In this document: positions 30,506-37,849 of the stretch, in pieces
How positions within the stretch are numbered: the stretch's first letter is position 1
Layout of the letters: every line of letters begins with the position of its first letter
NCBI GenBank assembly: GCA_036512955.1
Contig: DATBZX010000405.1
Coordinates: 1-37,849 of the forward strand
Source of the DNA: DASRAA01 sp036512955
GTDB taxonomy: Bacteria; Acidobacteriota; Terriglobia; Terriglobales; Acidobacteriaceae
Direction: 5' to 3'
Length of the DNA: 37,849 nucleotides
The notes under the pieces: generated by a model
Databases searched by the model: none
What the model was told of the DNA's origin: nothing
The model's input: only the letters and a program-made list of their open reading frames with translations
Program-made: the position numbers and the translations under genes

Positions 30506-30883
30506 TCAAACGGCCGTCTCAGGCCGCATTCCGGGCGTTACCACCCACCGCAAACCGGCCCGCCAAAGTCCTGGCCGTTCAATGAGATCGAGGAAGTTAC
30601 AGTCCTTCAGAAGCATTTCGAGCTGGTTTACGCTGTACCCGCCGAATTGTTCGTCCTCGAAGTCCACGGCGTACCAGGTTCCTTTCTTGCGGTCCAGGAC
30701 ATAGACCGCCCCAGAATCCGGGTCTCCGGGCACGAGCAAGAACAGCAGGACCGACGTCGGGAACTCGATCCAACGAACGATCTCGACGTTTTCGGCAACC
30801 TTTATGAGTGTGGCTATCGCTGTCTGCAGATCGACGCCGGGGTCGAGCTGCACAATGGGTTCAACCATCATTTGTCCGAACAT
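30506..30883 (-). CDS. unknown protein, first gene of the primase operon
   Basis: The 125-residue product starts MFGQMMVEPIVQLDPGVDLQ at ATG 30883, with AAAGGA about 9 bases before; an earlier in-frame start at 30955 is unsupported. It has alternating strands and helices (TSVLLFLLVPGDPDSGAVYVLDRKKGTWYAVDFEDEQFGGYSVNQLEMLLKD), giving a compact alpha/beta look. No family recognised. It lies 110 bp upstream of the primase start in the same direction. Confidence 0.55.
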   Translation of the reverse strand: MFGQMMVEPIVQLDPGVDLQTAIATLIKVAENVEIVRWIEFPTSVLLFLLVPGDPDSGAVYVLDRKKGTWYAVDFEDEQFGGYSVNQLEMLLKDCNFLDLIERPGLWRAGLRWVVTPGMRPETAV

Positions 30884-31182
30884 TGCAGGGATCCTTTCCG
30901 GGCAGTGCGCCCAATTCGTGTTGTGTTGTAAGCCAAGACGCGACCGATGACCCACACGTCAGTTGGCGGAGGAGGGGAAAGTGCCTTAAGTATCTTGTTT
31001 TGTTCGCAGTACTAGGGGTTGAGGGTGGGGTGGAGCAGAAAGAAGATCGCTAGGCAGGACGATGTCTATATATAAGGATGCATGTCGCACCCCCAGATTG
31101 ACCACTACACGGCGATGGCGCTGAAAGGTAAGGTCTGAGCCACCAACGATGCCGCTCGTACGCCGGTTCGGCAACTCCCACA
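30884..31182. other. intergenic stretch upstream of the primase operon
   Basis: No gene is supported. The segment should include the operon's promoter, but no clear -35/-10 pair was recognised. AGATTGACCACTACACGGCG near 31095 shares AGATTGACC with 18243-18251 and resembles IS21-type end sequence. Confidence 0.3.
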
Positions 31183-31262
31183 TTCAGTTTGGGGCCAACC
31201 TCGTTTTGGCAGATCACAGATCCGCAATTATTGGTTGGCTTTCCGGAGGTCTTCTTTCCTGA
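31183..31262 (+). repeat. 80-bp imperfect direct repeat, copy 2
   Basis: CAGTTTGGGGCCAACCTCGT then TTTGGCAGATCA matches 18340-18420 in the same orientation, with the TCCGGAGG-C-TTCTTT end also conserved. The two copies are 12.8 kb apart. This copy lacks the CATGAGATGA array next to it. It is probably a relic of a related insertion element. From 31263 to 31436 I see only the ribosome binding site of the next gene. Confidence 0.5.
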
Positions 31263-31436
31263 CGACAAACAGCCATGCGATGCCTTGTTTCTGCCAACTG
31301 ACGCACAACTCCCGAATTGTTCGCGATCCAGGCACAATCCGTCCAACGTGTGACCCCCATCAATGCGGTTTGCAACATCGCGCTATCATTGAGGAGACCT
31401 CGGTCCATCTTGGAGGCCCCGTAGGGGAGCGCCACC

Positions 31437-32870
31437 ATGAAACCAGCAGCCAAGCTCGCGGAGCCAAAGTCCCGCCAATCCATCAAAGCTGAGCCCAAGT
31501 CCTTTCAGGCACAGCACTCGCTGGCCGAGCTCAAGGCGATGGGCAAAGCTTTGCGCGATAAGTGTCCGCGGGTTTCCCACGCCGAATGGAAGCCGCCGCA
31601 CAACCGGCCGGACCCGGTCCGTGTGGTGCTGAAGACGGACGAGGGGCGCATACCCGAGTTCGTTCCCTTGCGCCATGGGCGCATGGTGCTGTCTCCCTTC
31701 ACTTTCTACCGGGGCTCGGCGTTCGCTATGGCGCAGGATCTGGCGAGCACTCCCTCTACCGGCGTCCGCGTGCAGTGCGGCGGAGACTCACATCTGGTCA
31801 ACTTCCGGGGCCTCGCCACCGCGGAGAGGCAAGTCATCTTCGCCCTTAATGACCTCGATGAGACCCTACCGGCGCCTTGGGAGTGGGACCTCAAGCGCCT
31901 GGCGGCGAGCGTCGTGGTCGCCTGTCGCGACAACGGTCTCAGCGAATCCGTCGCCAAGGATGCAGTCCTCGGCTGTGTGCGGTCCTACCGCGAGCGCATG
32001 GCCGAGTTCAGCAAAATGAAGGTGCTCGACCTGTGGTACTTCGCTCTCGAGGCGGAGATGCTGATCTCGGGCGTCAAGGATGCCGGGATCCGCCGCGGCG
32101 CGATCAAGAACTTGGCTAAGGCGCGTGAGAGCAGCACCTCCGAAGGCCTGTTCCCGAAGCTCATAGAAGACGCGGGCGGGTCGTCGCGATTCAAAGACCA
32201 GCTTCCGGCGATCTTCCACTGGGAAGGTCATACCCCAGGGGAGATCCACTGGGAAGTCAGGCAGGCGTTCGACCGCTACCGCGAATCCATGGCGCCTAAC
32301 TATCGCATGTTGCTCGATCATCACGAGATCATGGACGCCGCGGTCAAGGTCGTCGGGGTCGGGAGTGTCGGCACCGCCTGCTGGATGATGCTCTTGATGG
32401 CCCGCGGACAAGACCCCCTCATTCTCCAAGTCAAAGAAGCGCGGGCTTCGGTGCTGGAGGGCTTCGCAGGAAAGAGCGTTTACCCGAACCACGGCCAGCG
32501 TGTCGTAAACGGCCTCCGGCTCATGCAGCCGTCCAGCGACATCTTCCTCGGATGGACGGAGGGGAGGAAAGGACGTCATTTCTATGTCCGCCAGCTCCGG
32601 GACGTCAAGATCAAGTTTGCAGTCGAGACGTTCGAGGCGGCGAGGATGGCGCTCTTCACCCAATTTTGCGGATACTCGCTGGCGCTCTCCCACGCGCGCT
32701 CAGGGGAGCCCGCGCTGATCAGCGGGTACTTGGGCAAGAGCGACACCTTCGACAAGGCGGTTGCCGCCTTCTCCTTCGCCTACGCCGACCAGAACGAATC
32801 AGACCACGCCGCGCTCAAACGTGCGATCCGTGACGGGAAGGTCGAGGCGGTAATCGAAGAAGCGAAGTGA
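31437..32870 (+). CDS. DUF2252-family protein
   Basis: This 477-residue protein spans the DUF2252 domain nearly end to end. It has LSPFTFYRGSAFAMAQDLAS, VQCGGDSHLVNFRGLA, VIFALNDLDETLPAPWEWDLKRLAASVVVA, then VVGVGSVGTACWMMLLMARG, LILQVKEARAS and HFYVRQLRDVK. The GDSH-x-x-N and D-x-x-W-D-x-K/R pattern resembles phosphotransferase-fold enzymes, but the family's reaction is unknown. GGGGAG lies about 8 bases upstream of ATG. The N-terminal 30 residues are a basic, low-complexity leader without a signal peptide, so it is probably cytosolic. It stands alone. Confidence 0.88.
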   Translation: MKPAAKLAEPKSRQSIKAEPKSFQAQHSLAELKAMGKALRDKCPRVSHAEWKPPHNRPDPVRVVLKTDEGRIPEFVPLRHGRMVLSPFTFYRGSAFAMAQDLASTPSTGVRVQCGGDSHLVNFRGLATAERQVIFALNDLDETLPAPWEWDLKRLAASVVVACRDNGLSESVAKDAVLGCVRSYRERMAEFSKMKVLDLWYFALEAEMLISGVKDAGIRRGAIKNLAKARESSTSEGLFPKLIEDAGGSSRFKDQLPAIFHWEGHTPGEIHWEVRQAFDRYRESMAPNYRMLLDHHEIMDAAVKVVGVGSVGTACWMMLLMARGQDPLILQVKEARASVLEGFAGKSVYPNHGQRVVNGLRLMQPSSDIFLGWTEGRKGRHFYVRQLRDVKIKFAVETFEAARMALFTQFCGYSLALSHARSGEPALISGYLGKSDTFDKAVAAFSFAYADQNESDHAALKRAIRDGKVEAVIEEAK

Positions 32871-32957
32871 GTCGCTTCGACGATAACCACGGGAGACGCG
32901 TCGCTTTCAGATATCTTTCTGGCGACCAGATGTGCGAGTCTCATAACGGAGATACAA

Positions 32958-33386
32958 ATGAAAAGTCTCACGATGGTCACGTGCCTGTTGTTTGCTACGA
33001 GTTTATTTGCGGGAGATTGCGTCAAGAACCGGCGTGGTCAGACCGTTTGCAGCAATGGTAAGACGGCTGTTGCCGTCAACCCGAATACGGGCACTGCTGC
33101 TGTCGCCCAGAAGAATTCGAACGGGGTAACCACTACAAAGACGAGCAACGGCACCACCGTGAAGAGCTCGAATGGAGTGGCCGCAGCCCAGGGACCCAAC
33201 GGCGCCGCTGTCGCCAACCCTCATACGGGAAATGCCGCTGTCGCCCAAACGAATTCGAATGGAGTAACCACCACGAAAACCAGCAATGGCGGCACAGCCA
33301 AGACCAAGAATGGCAAGGGCGTTGCCCAAGGGCCGGGTGGCACAACCTGCGTCAAGACCGCGAACAATCATGGATGTACGAAGTAG
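32958..33386 (+). CDS. secreted protein with two 46-residue repeats
   Basis: The 142-residue product has a signal peptide (cleavage after LFA, about residue 18) and a body of two repeats with a 46-codon period. The repeats share NP-N/H-TG-x-AAVAQ-x-NSNGVTTTKTSNG, followed by SSNG/TKNG and AQGPNG/AQGPGG. Paired cysteines at both ends (CVKNRRGQTVC and CVKTANNHGC) could form disulfides. The Asn-Gly-rich composition suggests a surface-exposed beta-solenoid or fibre-like protein. Function unknown. Confidence 0.75.
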   Translation: MKSLTMVTCLLFATSLFAGDCVKNRRGQTVCSNGKTAVAVNPNTGTAAVAQKNSNGVTTTKTSNGTTVKSSNGVAAAQGPNGAAVANPHTGNAAVAQTNSNGVTTTKTSNGGTAKTKNGKGVAQGPGGTTCVKTANNHGCTK

Positions 33387-33482
33387 TCGCATTCGCTGGT
33401 GCTCCATGGTCGCCGTAGGAAATGCCTCAGGATTGTATGGGACGATCGCTCCGCACGAGATCCGCGTTTAAAAAGAGGATTC

Positions 33483-35453
33483 ATGAATATTAATCTCGGA
33501 AACGTCAAGAAGCTGATGGCAGCGCTGGTGGTAATGGGGCTCGCGGTGGTTGGTACTTATGCAGTTCGTTCCGCGCGTCACCGCGGCTCGCCTGCCGTAG
33601 TTGGTGCGCACACAGGAGGGATCGTTACGGTCGCAATCGCTGCGGCTCCGCCACTGCAAGCGCCGAACCAAGCGAACAACGCCATTCCTGACCGGGTGTA
33701 CTGGGGTGCTGCCCACAACCACACTGGGTACTCCTTCGACGCGGGAATGTTTGGCGTAACGCTAGGGCCTGACGATCTCTTCAAGTTCGCCACTGGTGGG
33801 GAAGTCACGGTCGATAACGGCATGAAGGTCAAAATCGACCGTCCGCTGGACTGGCTCGCCATCACTGACCATGCGGAATATATGGGCATATCCGATCAGA
33901 TTCGGGCCGGCAGCCCCGATCTGCTGGCCAACCCACAGGGCAAACGGTGGTACGAGATGTCGAAGACGAGCCCGCAGGAGGGTGTCAAAGCCGCGATCGA
34001 AGCAGTCGTCTCGATGCAGACCGGCAAGCCCGTCTTTGACGCCAGCAAACTCACGGCTGGAGCCTGGACGCACGCCGTCGCGTCAGCCGAGAAGTGGAAC
34101 CAGCAGGGCGTTTTCACCACGCTGCACGGCTTCGAGTGGACGTCCGCTCCTGGCGGCAACAACCTTCATCGCACCGTCATCTTTCGCGACAACGCGGACC
34201 GCGTGAACCAGGTCGTTCCCTTTTCCACCTTTGATAGCCAGGATCCAGCGGACCTCTGGAAATACATGGATGCGTACGCGAAGAAGACGGGTGGCCAGGT
34301 GCTCGCTATCCCGCACAACGGCAACCTGAGCAATGGCATCATGTACACGGCGGAGACCTTCGATGGAAAACCTATGGACCGGGCCTATGCCGAGGCTCGC
34401 TCCAGTCACGAGCCACTGCTGGAAGCGACGCAGATAAAGGGTGACGGCGAGACCCATCCCTTCCTATCGCCGAACGACGAATTTGCCAACTTTGAGCGCT
34501 GGGACTTCAACTTCAACAAGATGCAGAAGGCGGAGAATAGCGTGCTCCACGGCAACTACGTTCGCTCGGCGCTCAAGCTGGGACTGGAGTTGGAAGCCAA
34601 GCTCGGAGCCAATCCGTACCAGGCCGGCCTCATCGGCGGCAGCGATGCCCATGTGGGCGTGATCACCACGCGGGAAGACAACTTCTTCGGTGAGTTTGCC
34701 AACGGATTGCCATCACCGGAGCGTTGGAAGACCCCTCTCGCGATGGTCGACAACGATCCCAAGAAAGGGCCGTTGCTCTCAGTGTGGCAAGAACAAGCGG
34801 CTGGACTGGGAGGAGTGTGGGCGCGCGAGAATACGCGCGAAGCCATCTGGGATGCGCTCAAACGCAAGGAAGTGTACGCCACCACCGGCGACCGACCGGT
34901 CGTACGCGTGTTCGCGGGCTGGGACTTCGTGCCGGCGGACAATGATCGCCCTGACTTTGCCGCGAACGGCTATGCCCACGGCGTGCCCATGGGCGGCAAT
35001 CTCCTCAAGGCTCCGGCCGGCAAGCAACCCGTCTTCATGGTTCACGCAGTGCGCGATCCGGAGGGACCGAACATCGACCGCATCCAGATCATCAAGGGCT
35101 GGCTGGGCAAAGACGGTAAGACGCACGAGCGCATCTTCGACGTGGCGGTCTCGGGCGGGCGCAAGATCGGTCCGGATGGCCGATGCAAGACGTCAGTTGG
35201 CAGCACGGTGGACGTGGCGAACGCAAGCTATACCAATACCATCGGCGCTACCACGCTTTCGGCGTACTGGAGGGACCCGGCGTTCGATGCAAGTGAGCGC
35301 GCGTTCTACTACATACGCGTGATCCAGATCCCGTCACCGCGCTGGACGGCCTATGACCAGAAGCGCTTCGGCATCAAGATGGCCGCCGAGGTTCCGATGA
35401 CGGTCACCGACCGCGCCTACACTTCGCCGATCTGGTATATGCCGGGGAAATAA
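33483..35453 (+). CDS. exported DUF3604-family protein (PHP-like)
   Basis: ATG 33483 follows AAAGAGGA; a frame from 33399 adds 28 unsupported residues. The 656-residue protein has an N-terminal membrane anchor or signal (LMAALVVMGLAVVGTYAV). Its DUF3604 domain contains metal-binding motifs like those of PHP phosphoesterases: WGAAHNHTGYSFDAG, LAITDHAEYMG, TTLHGFEWTSAPGGNNLHRTVIF, LAIPHNGNLSNG and GGSDAHVGVIT. The domain fills the protein, as usual for the family. The reaction is unproven; hydrolysis of a phosphate or related ester outside the cytoplasm is plausible. It ends in a strand-rich segment with RVIQIPSPRWTAYD. Confidence 0.88.
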   Translation: MNINLGNVKKLMAALVVMGLAVVGTYAVRSARHRGSPAVVGAHTGGIVTVAIAAAPPLQAPNQANNAIPDRVYWGAAHNHTGYSFDAGMFGVTLGPDDLFKFATGGEVTVDNGMKVKIDRPLDWLAITDHAEYMGISDQIRAGSPDLLANPQGKRWYEMSKTSPQEGVKAAIEAVVSMQTGKPVFDASKLTAGAWTHAVASAEKWNQQGVFTTLHGFEWTSAPGGNNLHRTVIFRDNADRVNQVVPFSTFDSQDPADLWKYMDAYAKKTGGQVLAIPHNGNLSNGIMYTAETFDGKPMDRAYAEARSSHEPLLEATQIKGDGETHPFLSPNDEFANFERWDFNFNKMQKAENSVLHGNYVRSALKLGLELEAKLGANPYQAGLIGGSDAHVGVITTREDNFFGEFANGLPSPERWKTPLAMVDNDPKKGPLLSVWQEQAAGLGGVWARENTREAIWDALKRKEVYATTGDRPVVRVFAGWDFVPADNDRPDFAANGYAHGVPMGGNLLKAPAGKQPVFMVHAVRDPEGPNIDRIQIIKGWLGKDGKTHERIFDVAVSGGRKIGPDGRCKTSVGSTVDVANASYTNTIGATTLSAYWRDPAFDASERAFYYIRVIQIPSPRWTAYDQKRFGIKMAAEVPMTVTDRAYTSPIWYMPGK

Positions 35454-35915
35454 TGGCTATTTTCTGAAGTAATTCGTGCGCGAGCCGCTGCCGCTTGCAT
35501 TTCCTCCTGCCCGTTGCACTGCTGTTCTTCGCCTGCAGCCCAGTGTCCAAGATAGTTGTTGGGATATCGCCATCTAATACGTGATGCTGGGAGCCGCTGC
35601 CCATAACTGAGCATCTCCACCTGTTCCAGCGCTAGGAAGCCGAGGATGCTTATACTTTGGCCGGAGGCAGTTACCGATTATGATGAGCACGAGTCGCTTT
35701 GCATCCACAGCCGCTCACATTACACCCGGCTATCGCTTAGGGAGCGGTGGCAATGAGGAACGGTTTGGTCGCTGTAGCTCTGCGAGCGCTGACATGGACT
35801 GGCGGCCAACCGCTGCGGGCGCAGACGACGCCCACAGCCGTGCTGCTCTGCCCTGCCTTGCCGGGCCGGTCCACGAGCTGACAGCAGATTGGAAACGGCG
35901 GAGTTGGAGGGCGGT
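35454..35915. other. intergenic stretch with a possible signal-peptide remnant
   Basis: No complete gene is supported. A 42-codon frame beginning ATG 35753 reads like a signal peptide (MRNGLVAVALRALTWTGGQP then LRAQ) with GGGAG upstream and then stops. It could be the remnant of a secreted protein gene. GGAGG at 35906-35910 belongs to the SDR gene. Nothing else stands out. Confidence 0.35.
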
Positions 35916-36734
35916 GTGAAAACCAAGCGTCGTGTCGCGCTGGTCACCGGCGCAAGCTCCGGAATCGGCCGAGCGTGTGTCCAACAACTGGCCAGCGCAG
36001 GCCTGACGGTTTATGGCACGTCACGGCATCCCAAGCGGCGCCGCGGTGGTGGGGACCTGCCTATGCTGGCACTTGATGTGTGCTACGACGACTCCGTAAG
36101 AACTTGTGTTGACCGTGTGATTAGCGAAACCGGACGCATCGACGTGCTGGTGAACAACGCTGGCGTCGGACTGGAAGGCGCAGTCGAGGAAACCAGTCTG
36201 GACGAGATCAGGGCGGTGCTGGAAACAAATTTTTTCGGCGCCGTGCGCATGATGCGTGCCGTCTTGCCGATCATGCGGAAGCGACGTAGCGGGCGGATCA
36301 TCAATATAGGTTCCGCGGCGGGATTCCTGCCCATGCCTTATTCGGCGGCGTACAGCGCCAGCAAACATGCTCTGCGTGGATTCTCCGAATCGCTGGACCA
36401 TGAGGTCCGCAAATTGGGCATTCGCGTAAGCGTGATCGAACCGGGTTTTGTCAGGACCGACATTGTCGAACACTCGACTGTCGCAGCGGCGCCTTTCGAA
36501 CCCTACACCTCTGCGCGATCGAATCCGGCTCGGGCTTTCCGGCAGGCAATAGCACGGGGCGTTGACCCTAACGTCGTGGCTCGCACCGTGGTAGAGGCGG
36601 CGACAGAGCAGTATCCGCGCCTGCGCTATCTGCCCGATGGAACCGCCCGGGTGGTCTCGCTGTTTCGCGATGTCCTGCCCTCACCCTTATTCGACTTTGC
36701 TTTCCGCAAGCAGATCCAAATGAATGAGGACTGA
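35916..36734 (+). CDS. SDR-family oxidoreductase
   Basis: GTG 35916 is preferred, with GGAGG 5 bases upstream; a TTG at 35889 is in frame. The 272-residue protein has the coenzyme motif TGASSGIG (residues 11-18), Arg in TSRHPKRR that favours NADP(H), NNAGVGLEGAVEE, and the active-site set IGSAAGFLPMPYSAAYSASKHA (Ser, Tyr-x3-Lys). The C-terminal half, with EPGFVRTDI and conserved hydrophobic patches, resembles 17-beta-hydroxysteroid-dehydrogenase-like SDRs. The substrate is unknown. It is a different SDR type from the one at 15468. Confidence 0.88.
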   Translation: MKTKRRVALVTGASSGIGRACVQQLASAGLTVYGTSRHPKRRRGGGDLPMLALDVCYDDSVRTCVDRVISETGRIDVLVNNAGVGLEGAVEETSLDEIRAVLETNFFGAVRMMRAVLPIMRKRRSGRIINIGSAAGFLPMPYSAAYSASKHALRGFSESLDHEVRKLGIRVSVIEPGFVRTDIVEHSTVAAAPFEPYTSARSNPARAFRQAIARGVDPNVVARTVVEAATEQYPRLRYLPDGTARVVSLFRDVLPSPLFDFAFRKQIQMNED

Positions 36735-37423
36735 GGACTGAGCGAATTACGTTCAGCGAATGGTTATAGCTGTCGAGCCACTGAGCCACACGAATCTATT
36801 TCTCCTTAATTACGCACGGTCAGTCGCCTTACTCGTAAAGTGGCTTTTCCCCAGCCGCGCGTCCTTGCACAGCACTGTGTGCCGGGCGGCACAGGACCGA
36901 CCACACAGTCTGACTCTCAAACGAGTGACACATTGCCAGTCGGCCTGCTCCGTTCCGTGCGCACAGCACGGCAACGACCAGCGCGTATGTAACAACAATT
37001 GACGATGGGTGTGTCCACCAATGCTGGTGGCTCAGTGCACAACATAGCGCCGCGCCGTTCGAACGATAGTCGAACACATTGGTCACCCAACCGAACCACT
37101 GCTGTGCGCACAGCTCACGCGTGTCGCCGCACCAGCTTGTGCAACTTGCGCGCGCACAGTTTCGCCCAACTGCCGCAACACCTAACCGGAACGAGCCAGC
37201 TCAGCATGTACGAGAACTGCGTCACCCTGGCTGCCACAATGCATCGCAATAGCGGGGCGCGAATGTCGCAACTGATCCGTCGTTTTTCGGAGATTGAGGA
37301 TGTCAACAGGGGATAGTCAACCGATAACCGCCGCGCTATCAGCATGTTGCAAGGGTTCGATTCACGCCAATTCCACTCCAATCCCACTTCAAACCCACGG
37401 CAATAGGTAAATCGGGCTCCATT
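36735..37423. other. 690-bp dyad-rich non-coding region
   Basis: No gene is supported in either strand. The stretch contains several inverted repeats built on GTGCGCAC-like cores: CACAG-CA-CTGTG near 36870, CCGTGC-GCACA-GCACGG (36955-36971) and the perfect palindrome GCTGTGCGCACAGC (37101-37114). GCGCACAG recurs near 37150. A fragment at about 37346-37380 looks like the T-arm end of a tRNA but cannot fold. It borders a replication-relaxation-like gene, so it could hold an origin or transfer site; this is speculative. Confidence 0.35.
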
Positions 37424-37849
37424 TTACGAAGCAGAGGTGCGCCATCCACTCGGACGGGGGAGGCCACGCGCTAGCACGGCGAGAAAGGTGGCGGACACAG
37501 GCGACTGATTGCTTTGGACTGACAGGCAAAGGCCCTCACTGAGGAAATCCTGCCGTAGCCCGAAGTACACCGGACGGCGGCAGCCTTCGAACTTCTTTAC
37601 GAGGAACAGCAACAGGTCATAATTCGAAACAAGATACAAGAAGTGGTGAACGTCGGTCTCAGCCTGGATCCTCTTCTGGATCTCCTGGTATCGCCCATTT
37701 GCTTTCTGGGTGCGTTCATACTCGAGGGCGAAGCGGTGTTCGTGTTCGCCAATGCGAACCGCGACTACCGCGTCATAATCCTTCACGTATCCAATTTCCG
37801 TGAATTCATTGCGCGACCGGATGTCAGACTCAGGAGTCCAACGAACGAG
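37424..37849 (-). CDS. replication-relaxation-like protein, 5' end outside the window
   Basis: The frame stays open to the window edge: residues before GTG 37786 read LVRWTPESDIRSRNEFTEIG, so the gene is truncated upstream. The visible 141 residues include KDYDAVVAVRIGEHEHRFALEYERTQKANGRYQEI and VHHFLYLVSNYDLLLFLVKKF. The pattern 'ALE-x-E-x-T-x-K-x-x-x-R-Y' followed by a hydrophobic strand resembles the C-terminal nuclease-like half of the plasmid replication-relaxation (Replic_Relax) family. That would suggest plasmid or conjugative-element origin. The frame after about residue 100 is less conserved-looking. Confidence 0.55.
   Translation of the reverse strand, partial: LVRWTPESDIRSRNEFTEIGYVKDYDAVVAVRIGEHEHRFALEYERTQKANGRYQEIQKRIQAETDVHHFLYLVSNYDLLLFLVKKFEGCRRPVYFGLRQDFLSEGLCLSVQSNQSPVSATFLAVLARGLPRPSGWRTSAS

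Noticed and set aside
31866..32693. 275-codon minus-strand open frame
   Set aside because: It is antisense to the DUF2252 gene and lacks any domain or start signal.
35680..35919. 79-residue frame upstream of the second SDR gene
   Set aside because: The composition is not protein-like and there is no ribosome binding site; a different frame in the same place looks like a broken signal peptide instead.
37340..37385. tRNA gene or tRNA-derived attachment site (GGGTTCGATTC followed by CCACTCCA)
   Set aside because: The arms flanking the TTCGATT loop do not pair, and no D-arm, anticodon arm or acceptor partner is found upstream.

Overview
The window looks like accessory DNA from a soil bacterium of the Acidobacteriota (class Terriglobia type), at moderate confidence. 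The sequence is fairly GC-rich. It carries protein types I associate with that group: a HipA_2-type kinase, DUF1254, SHOCT and DUF3604 proteins, 'neuromedin U'-like outer-membrane barrels, and a class II ribonucleotide reductase tail. No rRNA, intact tRNA, CRISPR array or cas gene was seen. No marker settles whether this is plasmid or chromosome.

Region 1, 1-7653, is a nested pair of mobile elements. A complete ISL3-family insertion sequence (1-1532) sits against a compact Tn7-like transposon (1533-7653). The transposon encodes a DUF6788 protein, a TnsA-TnsB fusion, the ATPase TnsC and a long TniQ/TnsD with at least four tandem helix-turn-helix modules. Both ends can be read directly: two 19-bp sites at a 22-bp pitch lie downstream of tniQ, ending in ACA at 7653. 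An inverted copy matching 15 of 19 bases lies at 1534, touching the IS. The right end falls 27 bp beyond the stop codon of a HipA-like kinase gene, a layout like Tn7 at attTn7.

Region 2, 7.7-18.1 kb, is mostly on the minus strand. It holds the HipA-like kinase, a Rad52/Rad22-type annealing protein and an apparent operon of Phd-like antitoxin, outer-membrane protein, arylsulfatase and DUF2490 protein. An AraC regulator diverges from an SDR gene whose start codon lies in a perfect hairpin stem. SSB and three antitoxin-like genes without visible toxins follow.

Region 3, 18.2-27.8 kb, is a sigma-54 regulon on the plus strand. A GAF-PAS-AAA-Fis activator is followed by two tandem palindromes (candidate enhancer sites), a -24/-12 promoter, and a series of mainly exported proteins: ABM monooxygenase, two uncharacterised secreted proteins, DUF1579, SHOCT, a DUF1254 lipoprotein, a K+ channel-like protein, an outer-membrane barrel and a membrane protein. 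The block is bracketed by inverted arrays of short repeats resembling transposon ends.

Region 4, 27.8-30.9 kb, is a tight five-gene minus-strand operon: an unknown protein, an archaeo-eukaryotic-type primase with a zinc finger, an unknown protein, a small membrane protein, and a stand-alone copy of the C-terminal TSCPD/zinc tail of class II ribonucleotide reductase without the catalytic domain. I do not recognise this arrangement.

Region 5, 31.2-37.8 kb, has a DUF2252 protein, a secreted 46-residue repeat protein, a DUF3604 protein and a second SDR. A 690-bp dyad-rich non-coding stretch then leads to the 3' part of a gene resembling plasmid replication-relaxation proteins. Rad52, SSB, primase and this last gene together suggest a plasmid or integrative-element background.
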